DNA of 64,000 nt, from positions 4,836,001-4,900,000 of the forward strand of contig NZ_CP009754.1 in the NCBI RefSeq assembly GCF_000772045.1. The letters run 5' to 3'. A model generated the notes under the pieces. The model saw only the letters and a list, made by a program, of their open reading frames with translations, was not told the DNA's origin and ran no database searches. This DNA is from Streptomyces sp. CCM_MD2014. GTDB lineage: Bacteria; Actinomycetota; Actinomycetes; Streptomycetales; Streptomycetaceae. Every line of letters starts with the position of its first letter. The first letter of the stretch is position 1. A program made the translations under genes and the position numbers. Shown in pieces: positions 9,174 through 17,488 of the stretch.

Positions 9174-9892
9174 CAGCGAGCCACCTCCTCGGCGGCCGGC
9201 AGCATGAGCTGGGTGCCGGTCGGCAGGCGGGACGGGTCGTCGATGCCGTTGGCCTCGGCGATGGCCCGCCAGGCGTTCGCGCTGCCGTACTCCCGCCAGG
9301 CCAGCGACTGGAGCGAGTCGCCCGCGACGACCCGGTGCACGCGCTGCGCGGTGAGCGCGCCCGAGGTCGGGTTCTGCCCCTGGGTCGGGCCGGGAATCTC
9401 GACCAGCGTGACCTGGCAGGTGGCGCGGATGGGGACGCCGGTGGTGCTGAAGAGGGTGTACGACGCCTCGACGGACGCGACGTAGGCGGTGAACCGGGCG
9501 GTGGAGAACGATCCCCACTCGAAGACCACCCAGGGCGGTGACGGCTGGTCGGCGCCGAGGCTCTTGGTGGTGACCTCGCAGCAGTCCAGCAGTGACTCGA
9601 CCTTCTTCAGCACCGTGGTGGCGTCGGGCTTCATGGAGGTGTCCAGGAAGATCTCCAGGGTCATCTCCCGTGGCTCGGCGCCCAGGAACTCCGGCTTGGC
9701 GGCCTCCCGTACGGCCGCCACGGGGGTCGCGTTCCACTGAGCCCGGCGGGTGAGGGTCAGCTGGGCCGGGTTGAACTCGAAGTCGAAGGTGCGCATCAGC
9801 CCACCGGGCGTGGTGGAGTCCCCGGTGGGAGGTTCGTGGATGGCGAGGTTGGCGCGTACGAGGCTCTTGCCGGCGCCCTTGCTGCTGGCCAT
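9173..9892 (-). CDS. cis7: CIS LysM-domain hub/tube-initiator protein (Afp7-like)
   Basis: 239 residues. The N-terminal two-thirds have the tail-hub pattern (FDFEFNPAQLTLTRR, then EMTLEIFLDTSMKPD and ESLLDCCEVTTKS). The last about 55 residues are a LysM module (HRVVAGDSLQSLAWREYG to LPTGTQLMLPAAE). In phage and eCIS such proteins bridge the spike and the first tube ring, with the LysM acting as a structural domain and not necessarily binding peptidoglycan. The 28-base spacer to the upstream tube-like gene carries GAAAGGAAG as ribosome binding site. Co-transcribed with the spike gene, which it overlaps. Confidence 0.87.
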   Translation of the reverse strand: MASSKGAGKSLVRANLAIHEPPTGDSTTPGGLMRTFDFEFNPAQLTLTRRAQWNATPVAAVREAAKPEFLGAEPREMTLEIFLDTSMKPDATTVLKKVESLLDCCEVTTKSLGADQPSPPWVVFEWGSFSTARFTAYVASVEASYTLFSTTGVPIRATCQVTLVEIPGPTQGQNPTSGALTAQRVHRVVAGDSLQSLAWREYGSANAWRAIAEANGIDDPSRLPTGTQLMLPAAEEVAR

Positions 9893-9920
9893 GGGTCTTC
9901 CTTTCTGTTCTTCGGCGCCG

Positions 9921-10343
9921 TCAGTCCGTGAACCCGTGGTGGGCGATCTCCAGGACCTCGTTGGCCACGGACAGGTTGCCGGGGTCGAGGCTGGGGCCCT
10001 GCCAGCTGACGGGCAGGACGTCGATCAGTCCCCAGCGGGCGACCAGCGACCCGTCGGCGCGCAGGGCGGAGATCTGCGCGGTGGGCCGCTTGATGCCGGT
10101 CTGCACGGAGGAGATCCACTTGGCGACCTTCGCCGTGTCCGGGGTGAGGGGGCGGGTCAGCCGGATGTTGGAGTAAGTGACGCGGGTGGGCAGTTGCCAC
10201 ACGAAGCCGTTGTTGCCGCCCTCCTGGCGCTGCTCCACCTCCACCTGGGTCGACAGGCCCTCGCACCCGTTGAAGTAGCCGAGGCTCTCGCCGTCGATGG
10301 CGAGGCTGAACCAGATGGAGGAGCCCGGGTCCTGGCGGGTCAT
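9921..10343 (-). CDS. CIS second tube-like protein (gp19/Afp1-5 family)
   Basis: 140 residues with the tube-protein fold pattern: IWFSLAIDGESLGYFNGCEG at the start, an acidic EVEQRQEGGNNGF turn, a LTRPLTPDTAKVAKWISS helix and a final strand EVLEIAHHGFTD. It is a paralogue of the main tube protein at 15026-15472 and, from its place beside the LysM and spike genes, is probably the baseplate-proximal tube ring or initiator (Afp5-like) and not the bulk tube. The ATG at 10343 is preceded by GACAGAAAGG. The upstream neighbour is the huge repeat protein, 124 bases away. Confidence 0.85.
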   Translation of the reverse strand: MTRQDPGSSIWFSLAIDGESLGYFNGCEGLSTQVEVEQRQEGGNNGFVWQLPTRVTYSNIRLTRPLTPDTAKVAKWISSVQTGIKRPTAQISALRADGSLVARWGLIDVLPVSWQGPSLDPGNLSVANEVLEIAHHGFTD

Positions 10344-10467
10344 CGGGTCGGCCTTTCTGTCGGAGGGAGGGGAACGGTCGTGGGTGGGCGGGCGGTCGGT
10401 CCGGTCGCTTCGGGCCGGTCGGTCTCTTCGGCCTGTCCGGTGCGTTCGGCGCGTCCGGCGCGTTCGG

Positions 10468-13400
10468 TCAGCGGGGGTCGCGCAGTCTGCCGATCCGTTC
10501 GCGGTCCATGCGCAGTTCGGTGCGGACGAGGCGGGTGACGCGGCCGACGATCCGGTGCACCAGTTCGTCGAGCTGGAACTCGGTGAGCTGACGCGGGTCG
10601 AAACCACCGTCCGGGACCGCCGTGTACTCGGGCGGCCGCCGGCCCTCCCCCGGGTTGGGCTCGGCGGGGGCCGCCGAGTACGGGGGCGGACTGCCGGGCG
10701 GGGAGGCGCTGTACGGCGGCGGTGGTGGCTCGGCCGGGCCTTGCGGGGAGGAGGGGGGCCGGAAGCGCGTGAGGGTCTCGGCCAGGGCGGCCGCGGCGCT
10801 CGACGCCAGGGCACCGGTGGTACGACCGGCCCGGCTGCCGCGGCCGGACGCGCGCTGGACCGGAAGCGCCGAGGCGTCGCCGGGCGCGGCCGGCGCGGCG
10901 GTGACGGCAGGAGCCGCGGGTGCGGCGGGCACCGGGTCACCGGTCGGCGGCGCGGGCGCCGCCGCGGCGACGGGGAGGGCCGGACGGGGCGCCGACGCGG
11001 CGGGCGGCGTGAGGGGGGCCACCGGGAGGGGCGCGCCGGAGACGGACGGGGGAGCGGGCCGGCGCAGGGGCACGGCCTTCGTGGCGGAGCGCTGGACGGC
11101 GGGGGGCTTGGGCCCGGCGCCGCCGGTGGCGGGCAGGGGCGGCGGCGCGGGGGGCGTGAGGGGCGCGGCCGCCGTCGTGATCGTGGGCGCGCTCCGCCGG
11201 GGCGTCGGAGAGGACACCGGGAGAGGGGAAGGGGCGGCCGGAGAAGGGACGGCCGGGGAAGGGTGCGGTGCCGCGAAGGGCGGTGTGGTCGTGAAGGGCG
11301 GCTGTGCCGTGAACGGCGGTGACGCCGGACTCGCCGCGGTCGTGACCGGGGTGCCGCCCGGCGCGGTGGCCCGCTGGACGGGCGGAGTGGTACGAGGCTC
11401 GGTGGCGACCGGAACGGGGGCCGCTGCGGGGAGGCGGGAAGCCGAGGGCGCGGTACCGGCCGGAGGCAGGGAGGCACCGAGCGCGGAGGGGCGCTGCGCG
11501 GGCGGTGTCGCCGGGGCCGCGGCAGCGGGGGGTGCGGCAGGGCGTACGGCGTTGGCCGGGCCCGAGGAGGTGGGGGCGCCGAGTCCCGGACGACGGGGCG
11601 CGGCACTGCGCTGCACGGGGTGGACCGGGGCGGCCGGGGAGCCACTGGTCCCCGGCCGGCTGCTTGCGGGCCGGTGGGTCTGAGTACGGCCGGTCTCCGT
11701 GCGGGGGGATTCCGCCGGGCGGGTCTCCGGCCGGTTGAGGGGTATGGAGGGGGGGTGGCCCGTCGCGTTCTGGCCGACGGGGGATTCCGGGCCGGCGACG
11801 GGGCTCTGGGCCGGGACCGATCGCTGGACGGGGGGTGCCGCGGGGGTGCCGCCGTGCGGTGCCGGTGCCGGGGGCGTGGAGGGCGAGCCGGGCAGGCCGG
11901 TGGCCGGCCTGCCGGTGGCCCGCTGGACCGGGGACGCCGTGGGCGCGGGGGAGGGCGCTTCGGACGGACGGTGGGACGGCGGAGGCGCCGTGAGTCCCGA
12001 GGACGGTGGCGTCTGGGTCGGCTTCGACTGGTCGGCGGCCGCCCGGCGTTCGACCGGGGACTGGGCGCTGGCCGGGGCGCTCGGGGCGCCGGGTGACGTG
12101 GAGGGGCGGCTCGCCGGTCGCGCGGGGGCCGCATCGCCGCCGGGGGCCGTCGGCGGGGTGATGCGGGCGACGGCCCGCTGAACCGGCGCGGGCGGTGTGC
12201 CCGGTGCCGTGGCCGACGAGGCGGCCGAAGGGGCGTTGCGCGAGGGGGCGGCCGGTGAGGTTCCTGCGGCGGGCGTCGGCGCGGGGGACGACGAAGGCGC
12301 CGAGGGAGGCGTCGCGTTGCCGGTGTCCGTGCCTCCGGCGCCGGGCGCGGGCGCGGGCGCGGGCATGGCGGAGCGGGTCGCCGACGCGCGCTGCACCGGG
12401 AGGCCGGATGCGGCGTGGTCGGATGCCGGGGTGGTGCGGGGGCGCGTGGTGGGCGTCGGGTGCGTTCCCGGCACGGACGCGTTCGCGGATGCCGCCCGCT
12501 GCACGGGGAGTTCGCTCGTCGTCGTCCCCGTCGTCCCCGTCGTCCCGGTCGGCGCGGGGCCGGTCCGCGGCACGGGGCGCTGCCCGGGGGCGGGGGCGGG
12601 GGCGGAGGCAGGGGCAGGGGCCGCCGTGTCGTCGCCGGAGCGCGAAATGGGAGGCCCGAGGCCCGCCCTGGGGCGTCGGCCGGCCGACCGCTGGACCACG
12701 GGACCCGCCGACGTGGCGCCGGGTGAGGTCGGCCGACGCTCACCGGCCGAGCCGGATTCCGCGGCGTGCGCGGATTCCGGGGCGGGCGCGGGTTGGCGTG
12801 TGGCTCGCGGGGCCGGTGTGCTGCCGGGTGCCGGGGTGCTTCGGTCCGGTGCGGGTGCGGGTGCGGGTGCGGGTGCGGGTGCGGGTGTGGGGGCGGTGCC
12901 CGCTTCGCGCACCGCGCGCTGGACCGGCGTGTCGAACCCGTGCGTACCGTCGTTGCGGGCCGTGGTTGCGGGTTCGGTGTTGTCGCCGGTGTTGCGTGTG
13001 GCTCGCGGGGCCGGTGTGCTGCCGGGTGCCGGGGTGCTTCGGTCCCGTGCGGGCGCGAGTGTGGGGGCGGTGTTGGTTTCGCGCACCGCGCGCTGGACCG
13101 GCGTGTCGAACTCGCGCGTACCGGCGTCGCGGGCCGGAGGCGTGGGTGCGTCGGTGCCGGGCTCGCGTATGGCGCGCTGCACCGGCGTGACGGATGACGT
13201 ACCGGCCTCGCGAGTCGTTGCCGTACGGTCGCCGGACCCGGGCTCGGTGCCCCGCACGGGGGTGTCGGACGCCGGTCGGTTGCCCGAAGCGGGCTCGGAA
13301 GCCGGGGTGTTGGCGGACTCCGTCCGTTGTACGGGAGGAACGGCCGGGGACGGCGGATCGGCGGGTGCCGCGGGCCGGGGCCGCGGGGGTACGGCGGGCC

Positions 13401-14325
13401 GCACCGGAGCGCCGGGATCCGCTCGGTCGCCGTCCGCCGACGTGGGCGCCGTTCCGGAGGACTCCGGCGGGGAGCCGGCGGTCCGGCGGCTCGCGGGCAG
13501 GGACCGGCGCTGCACGGCCGACGCCCCGGTCGGGGCCTTGGTCAGTCCTTGCCGCGGGTTGGGCGCGACGGGCGGTACCGGCGTCACCCGCACCCCGCGC
13601 GCGGACCGGGCCGGCGGTGTGCTCGCCGGCGCCGTGGACGACGGGACCGGCGCCGCCCCGGCGGAACGCGCCGCCCGCTGCACCGGCGGCGTGGCCGTGG
13701 ACGCCGGCTGCGGTGCCGGTGCGGGTGTCGACGCGCCCCTGCGTGCCCGGGGCGTACGCGGTTGCGCACCCGAGGCGGAGGTCCGGGTCGGCGCCACGGA
13801 ACCCGCGGGAACGCCGGGGGCGCCGGTCTCGGAGGTATCCGCCGGTATCGCGCGCAGGGGCGCGACCGGCATCCGCTGGACCGGAGGCGGGCCCGGCGGG
13901 GGCGCCAGGGGCGTGGAGGACGGCTGGCGGGCCGGGGTGCCGAAGGCGCCCGACAGCAGGCTGTCACCGGCCGCCGGGTTCAGTACCGCCGGGGACGGCG
14001 CGCTCGTGAACGACGGGTTCTGCCACGTCGGAAGGCGGCCGCCGAAACCGGCGTCCGCCACTCCCGTACGCGGCGCACCCGTCGCCCGCTGGATCGGCGG
14101 CAGGCCGGTCCAGGCGGCGACGGCGACGGGCGCCGGTCCGGTCGCGGGACCGGCGCCCGGACCGGCGGAGGACGCCGTACTCCCGCCCGCACCCGAGCCC
14201 TCGTCCGAAGCCGCGACCGACCCCGGCCCCGACTCCGGAACCGGACCCGCGGACAGCGCGGCTCCGCCCCGGTCGCCGTCGACGACGTCGTCCCGACGGC
14301 CCCGCAGCCGGTCCAGGAATCCCAC
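10468..14325 (-). CDS. CIS-cluster giant disordered protein with about 20 V-Q-R repeats
   Basis: 1285 residues starting with GTG (MGFLDRLRGRRDD). Nearly the whole chain is Pro/Ala/Thr/Ser/Gly-rich and predicted by eye to be disordered. Through it are spaced about 20 short motifs of the form P-V-Q-R-[AS], such as TPVQRAVRE, LPVQRASAT and PPVQRSVPA, with three variants (IQR, AQR, VER). Only the ends look conserved: a basic N-terminal stretch and a C-terminal helical segment (FQLDELVHRIVGRVTRLVR, then ELRMDRERIGRL). Proteins of similar position in eCIS loci are poorly described. A tape-measure, scaffold or cargo-docking role is possible but unproven. It follows the small protein at 14329 by 3 bases, so it is translated in the CIS operon. 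The coding DNA contains local duplications (12796-13047) and hexamer runs. Confidence 0.82.
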   Translation of the reverse strand: MGFLDRLRGRRDDVVDGDRGGAALSAGPVPESGPGSVAASDEGSGAGGSTASSAGPGAGPATGPAPVAVAAWTGLPPIQRATGAPRTGVADAGFGGRLPTWQNPSFTSAPSPAVLNPAAGDSLLSGAFGTPARQPSSTPLAPPPGPPPVQRMPVAPLRAIPADTSETGAPGVPAGSVAPTRTSASGAQPRTPRARRGASTPAPAPQPASTATPPVQRAARSAGAAPVPSSTAPASTPPARSARGVRVTPVPPVAPNPRQGLTKAPTGASAVQRRSLPASRRTAGSPPESSGTAPTSADGDRADPGAPVRPAVPPRPRPAAPADPPSPAVPPVQRTESANTPASEPASGNRPASDTPVRGTEPGSGDRTATTREAGTSSVTPVQRAIREPGTDAPTPPARDAGTREFDTPVQRAVRETNTAPTLAPARDRSTPAPGSTPAPRATRNTGDNTEPATTARNDGTHGFDTPVQRAVREAGTAPTPAPAPAPAPAPAPDRSTPAPGSTPAPRATRQPAPAPESAHAAESGSAGERRPTSPGATSAGPVVQRSAGRRPRAGLGPPISRSGDDTAAPAPASAPAPAPGQRPVPRTGPAPTGTTGTTGTTTSELPVQRAASANASVPGTHPTPTTRPRTTPASDHAASGLPVQRASATRSAMPAPAPAPGAGGTDTGNATPPSAPSSSPAPTPAAGTSPAAPSRNAPSAASSATAPGTPPAPVQRAVARITPPTAPGGDAAPARPASRPSTSPGAPSAPASAQSPVERRAAADQSKPTQTPPSSGLTAPPPSHRPSEAPSPAPTASPVQRATGRPATGLPGSPSTPPAPAPHGGTPAAPPVQRSVPAQSPVAGPESPVGQNATGHPPSIPLNRPETRPAESPRTETGRTQTHRPASSRPGTSGSPAAPVHPVQRSAAPRRPGLGAPTSSGPANAVRPAAPPAAAAPATPPAQRPSALGASLPPAGTAPSASRLPAAAPVPVATEPRTTPPVQRATAPGGTPVTTAASPASPPFTAQPPFTTTPPFAAPHPSPAVPSPAAPSPLPVSSPTPRRSAPTITTAAAPLTPPAPPPLPATGGAGPKPPAVQRSATKAVPLRRPAPPSVSGAPLPVAPLTPPAASAPRPALPVAAAAPAPPTGDPVPAAPAAPAVTAAPAAPGDASALPVQRASGRGSRAGRTTGALASSAAAALAETLTRFRPPSSPQGPAEPPPPPYSASPPGSPPPYSAAPAEPNPGEGRRPPEYTAVPDGGFDPRQLTEFQLDELVHRIVGRVTRLVRTELRMDRERIGRLRDPR
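12796..13047. repeat. Direct repeat pair inside the repeat gene
   Basis: A segment of about 50 bases at 12796-12849 recurs essentially unchanged at 12994-13047, 198 bases apart. Matching GCGCACCGCGCGCTGGACCG stretches follow each copy. It points to recent internal duplication of a linker plus V-Q-R unit. Confidence 0.75.
12850..12889. repeat. Hexamer microsatellite in the repeat gene
   Basis: About six tandem copies of GCGGGT, ending in one altered copy, encode alternating Ala-Pro on the minus strand. Slippage here would change the linker by two residues per unit without shifting frame. Confidence 0.7.
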
Positions 14326-14328
14326 CGA

Positions 14329-14487
14329 TCAGCCCTCCGCCGTGCCACGCGTCACGAGGGACGCGATCTGGTCCGTGTACCGGCGGCGGTCCTGGTGCTC
14401 CAGATCCAGGATCGCCTCCAGGCTCCAGTGGAAGTGGTAGGCGACGTACGCGATCTCCTCGTGCAGCCGGTCGGTCGCGTACGTCAC
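14329..14487 (-). CDS. Small CIS protein, DUF6760-like
   Basis: 52 residues beginning at GTG 14487, which overlaps the stop of the upstream assembly gene (GTGA); this coupling decides the start against a longer open frame to 14547. The chain is an aromatic, charged helical protein (HEEIAYVAYHFHWSLEAIL, then DLEHQDRRRY). The EIAYVAYHFHWS pattern is typical of tiny proteins encoded next to tail-assembly chaperones in phage-like clusters. In tailed phages this position often encodes a small chaperone partner; that role here is an inference. Confidence 0.75.
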   Translation of the reverse strand: MTYATDRLHEEIAYVAYHFHWSLEAILDLEHQDRRRYTDQIASLVTRGTAEG

Positions 14488-15026
14488 GATTCCCCCAGGC
14501 GGCTCCCGCCGAGTTCCACCTCGAAGGCCTCCGAGCAGTGCGGGCACGCGACGGCCGCGCGGGTGTGCCCCTCCGCGTTGATCTGGCGGTAGAAGTCCTG
14601 GAGGAACGCCAGGTCGGAGGCGAACATGTTCTCCACGATGCCGTCGTGCACCGACGGCAGCGTGCCCAGCCGGGTGATGACCCGGCCGAGCAGAACCACC
14701 GACAGGTACGCCGGGTTCTCCTGCACCCGCACGTCGCGCAGCGGGATCAGCTCGTCCCGGGCCGTCGACAGGCGCATCACGCCGTCCCGGTGCACCGTGC
14801 CCGCGTCGTCGACGTACCCGCGCGGCAGCTCGAAGGGGAACTCGGTCCGCAACTCCTGCCGCGGTGCCGTCTCGACGGGCGGGGCGGCGGGCCCGGCGGG
14901 AGGTCCGGCCGGGGCACCCGCCGGTGCCTCCGCCGGCGCGGCGGCGGGAGCCGAACGGGGGAAGTCCGCTCCCGCCGCCGCGGTCTGGGGTGCCGCGGCA
15001 GGCGCCTTGGCAGCCATACGCCGCAT
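14484..15026 (-). CDS. CIS tail-assembly protein with C-terminal CxxC (baseplate-hub chaperone-like)
   Basis: 180 residues. The start is the ATG at 15026 that overlaps the tube gene stop (TAATG). Residues 1-60 are Ala/Pro-rich. A conserved core follows: FPFELPRGYVDDAGTVHRDG, MRLSTARDELIPLRDVRV, and LLGRVITRLGTLPSV. Near the C-terminus is CPHCSEAFEVE, a single CxxC pair that might bind zinc as a dimer or with other residues. The pattern resembles T4-like hub assembly chaperones often encoded just downstream of tube genes. It is probably an assembly factor and not part of the finished particle; this is inferred from position. Confidence 0.75.
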   Translation of the reverse strand: MRRMAAKAPAAAPQTAAAGADFPRSAPAAAPAEAPAGAPAGPPAGPAAPPVETAPRQELRTEFPFELPRGYVDDAGTVHRDGVMRLSTARDELIPLRDVRVQENPAYLSVVLLGRVITRLGTLPSVHDGIVENMFASDLAFLQDFYRQINAEGHTRAAVACPHCSEAFEVELGGSRLGES

Positions 15027-15472
15027 TACTCGATGACCAGTTCTTCGAACACGATGGTGACGGTCTCGGTCAGCGCGGAGGCCTCGCCGGCCTTCACCGG
15101 GCTCATGTCGAGCTTGCTGCACCAGGCGTTGCGCAGGTTGTACCGCTTGACCGGGTTGTCCTCGTAGTCCATCACGATGATCGAGGCGTTCTTGCGGGCG
15201 GAGGACATACGACCCTCGAGCGAGTCGTTGATCCACTGCGTGAACGCGGACGACTGGGTCATACCGCGGACGACGGTGCAGGAGCCGTCCTTCGCGGAGC
15301 CCGGCATCACGGCGATCTCGAGCTTGCCGGTCGCGCCGTTGTTCTGCGGGTACTTGATGACGTCCTGCTCGAGGGTGATGCCGTTGACCTCGGAGAGGTA
15401 CTCGATCATCACACCGTCGATCTGCAGACCGAAATTGTGTGAAGTAAGGGAGTCACCCGGGTTCAGACTCAT
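15026..15472 (-). CDS. cis1: CIS inner tube protein
   Basis: 148 residues of the T4 gp19/Hcp-like tube family. Hallmarks are the start MSLNPGDSLTSHNFGLQIDG, then EYLSEVNGITLEQDVIKY, FTQWINDSLEG, and the terminal strand ALTETVTIVFEELVIE. Hexamers stack to form the rigid tube that is propelled when the sheath contracts. It follows the sheath gene by 83 bases, with AGAAGGACTGAGAAC before the ATG. It is the only full-length bulk-tube candidate; the paralogue at 9921-10343 is better placed as an initiator. Confidence 0.92.
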   Translation of the reverse strand: MSLNPGDSLTSHNFGLQIDGVMIEYLSEVNGITLEQDVIKYPQNNGATGKLEIAVMPGSAKDGSCTVVRGMTQSSAFTQWINDSLEGRMSSARKNASIIVMDYEDNPVKRYNLRNAWCSKLDMSPVKAGEASALTETVTIVFEELVIE

Positions 15473-15555
15473 GTGTTCTCAGTCCTTCTGAGGCTTTTGA
15501 CGATGGCGTGGGCGCGAGCGTGGGCGCGGGCGTAAGGGGCGGAGCACGCCGCCCG

Positions 15556-17160
15556 CTACTCCTCCAGCTCCCCGCCGCCGCTGGAGAACTGGGCCAGCCG
15601 GAAGATCACGAACTCGGCGGGCTTGACCGGCGCGATGCCGATCTCGCACACGACCCGGCCCAGGTCCACCGACTCCGGCGGGTTGGTCTCCTCGTCGCAC
15701 TTGACGTAGTACGCCTCGGACGCGCTCTGGCCGAACAGGGCGCCGCTGCGCCACTCGTTGACCAGGAAGGCCGAGATGTTGCGGCGGATGCGGGCCCAGA
15801 GATTGTGGTCGTTCGGCTCGAAGACCACCCACTGGGTGCCGATCAGGATCGACTCCTCCAGGTAATTGAAGTACCGGCGGATGTTCAGGTAGCGCCACGC
15901 CGGGTCGGAGGAGAGGGTGCGGGCGCCCCAGACGCGGATGCCGCGGCCGGGGAAGGAGCGGATGCAGTTGACGCCGATCGGGTTGAGCAGGTCCTGCTCG
16001 CCGCGGGTGATCTGCAGTTCCAGGTCGACGGCGCCGCGGACGACCTCGTTGGCGGGGGCCTTGTGCACGCCGCGCTCGGAGTCGTTGCGGGCCCAGATGC
16101 CGGCGACGTGGCCGCTCGGCGGGACCAGGCGGGACTGGCCCGTGGCCGGGTCGAAGGACTTGATCCAGGGGTAGTACAGAGCCGCGTACTTGGAGTCGTA
16201 ACCGGCCGTCTCCTGGCGCCAGACGCGTATCTGACGGGCATTCTGGCCGGGCGGCGGGTCGATGATGGCGACGCGGTCGCCCATCAGCTCGCAGTGGGCG
16301 ATGAGACCGAGCTGGACGGCCTTGACGGCCTCCAGGTCGATCGCGCCGCGCTGGTAGGCGGCCATCAGGTCGGGCACCGCGACCATGGAGATCTCGTCGA
16401 TCGCCTCCAGGCCGCCGAAGCCGGTGCGGTCGGCGGAGTCGCCGATGTACTCGGTCGGGCCGGGCTGCGCGCTCTCGGCCCGGTCCGGGACGGCGGGGGC
16501 GGCGGACGGCGGCGCGGGCAGCACCACGGTCTGGTTCTCCGGACGGACCAGCTGCGCGGCGGGCGCGGCCTCCGTCACGGTGATGAGCTTGGAGCGCTCC
16601 TTGACCTGGGTGACGACGTAGGAGCGGTTGCCCTTCTTGGCGCTCACGTCGAAGGTCTCGACCGGCTTGTCGCCGTCCTTGACGATCAGCTTGAAGCGCT
16701 CGGCGGGGCCCTCGCCCTCGGGGTCGGCCACCTCGACGGTCAGCGGGCCGCTCTGGCCGGCGGCGGTGGCCGTCACGGCGAAGGTGCCGAGCTGCCTGGG
16801 CTCGGCGGCGGGCAGCGCGGCCTTGGCGGTGCCGCCGGTGACGGCGGCGGGGGCGGTGCTGCCGCCCGCGGTCTCACCGGCGACGGCGTCGTCGGCGGAG
16901 CCGCCGACCCGGACGATGTAGGCGGCGGAACCGCCGTTGTTGAAGAACCCGTAGACGGAGTGCGCGAGGTAGTACCCGCCGGTGAAGTCACCGAAGGCCG
17001 CGACGTACTGCGTCCAGTTGGTCACCAGCGTGGGCTCGTTCAGCGGGCCGGTCGGGGCGAGACCGACGAAGGCCGCCACCGACGTGCCCACTCCCTCGAT
17101 CGGGCGCGAGCCGCTGGCCACCTCCTCGACGTAGACGCCGGGCGACAGGTAGGACGGCAT
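15556..17160 (-). CDS. cis2: CIS contractile sheath protein
   Basis: 534 residues of the phage tail sheath family. The N-terminus MPSYLSPGVYVEEVASGSRP is diagnostic and is followed by GVGTSVAAFVGLAPTGPLNE. Residues about 85-240 are a less conserved inserted surface domain. The C-terminal half holds the conserved blocks PAWRYLNIRRYFNYLEESI, GTQWVVFEPND and NISAFLVNEWRSGALFG, ending in a short acidic tail. Only one sheath gene is present, unlike Afp (three). The ATG is preceded by GAGGAG at good spacing. It is the first gene of the minus-strand structural operon, divergent from the coiled-coil effector candidate. Confidence 0.95.
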   Translation of the reverse strand: MPSYLSPGVYVEEVASGSRPIEGVGTSVAAFVGLAPTGPLNEPTLVTNWTQYVAAFGDFTGGYYLAHSVYGFFNNGGSAAYIVRVGGSADDAVAGETAGGSTAPAAVTGGTAKAALPAAEPRQLGTFAVTATAAGQSGPLTVEVADPEGEGPAERFKLIVKDGDKPVETFDVSAKKGNRSYVVTQVKERSKLITVTEAAPAAQLVRPENQTVVLPAPPSAAPAVPDRAESAQPGPTEYIGDSADRTGFGGLEAIDEISMVAVPDLMAAYQRGAIDLEAVKAVQLGLIAHCELMGDRVAIIDPPPGQNARQIRVWRQETAGYDSKYAALYYPWIKSFDPATGQSRLVPPSGHVAGIWARNDSERGVHKAPANEVVRGAVDLELQITRGEQDLLNPIGVNCIRSFPGRGIRVWGARTLSSDPAWRYLNIRRYFNYLEESILIGTQWVVFEPNDHNLWARIRRNISAFLVNEWRSGALFGQSASEAYYVKCDEETNPPESVDLGRVVCEIGIAPVKPAEFVIFRLAQFSSGGGELEE

Positions 17161-17488
17161 GCTCTGCTCTCCTCGGGGTACGAGACAGGACGCCCCTCAG
17201 CCTCACGCGCGCGTTGCCTGTGCCGAAACGCCCTCCGGTGCCGGTGTGGGGGCATGGTCATTGCCCCTGGTCGTGCCCGATGGGGCAGACTCCCGGTCCT
17301 TCCCGGCCCTTCCCCTCCGAGACCCCTGGCGGTCGTCCGGCGTTTCTGATTCAACATCTTGTGTCGACTGCCAGTTCGCCAGGATGTCATCTTGCGATCA
17401 AGTCCCGTTCCGGTCGTGCCGTTTCGCCGCACCGGGGTCTGCCCCGCGTGAGCGGGGGCGGTGACGGGGTGCCAGAAGGGGATCGTCC
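17161..17488. promoter_or_regulatory. Divergent CIS promoter region with clustered inverted repeats
   Basis: This 328-base gap separates the sheath operon from the divergent effector-candidate gene and must hold both promoters. Two overlapping inverted repeats based on TGCCC/GGGCA occur at 17249-17267 (GGGGCA, 7 bases, TGCCCC) and 17274-17287 (TGCCC, 4 bases, GGGCA). They could be an operator for one of the two LuxR regulators in the cluster, or a folded leader. No convincing -35/-10 pair was found. Confidence 0.4.

Noticed and set aside
12850..12889. Possible CRISPR-like array
   Set aside because: The units are 6 bp with no spacers. It is a coding microsatellite.
10297..14592. Long plus-strand open frames opposite the repeat gene
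   Set aside because: They are Arg/Gly-rich shadows of the minus-strand gene caused by high third-position G+C. They lack ribosome binding sites and any family motif.
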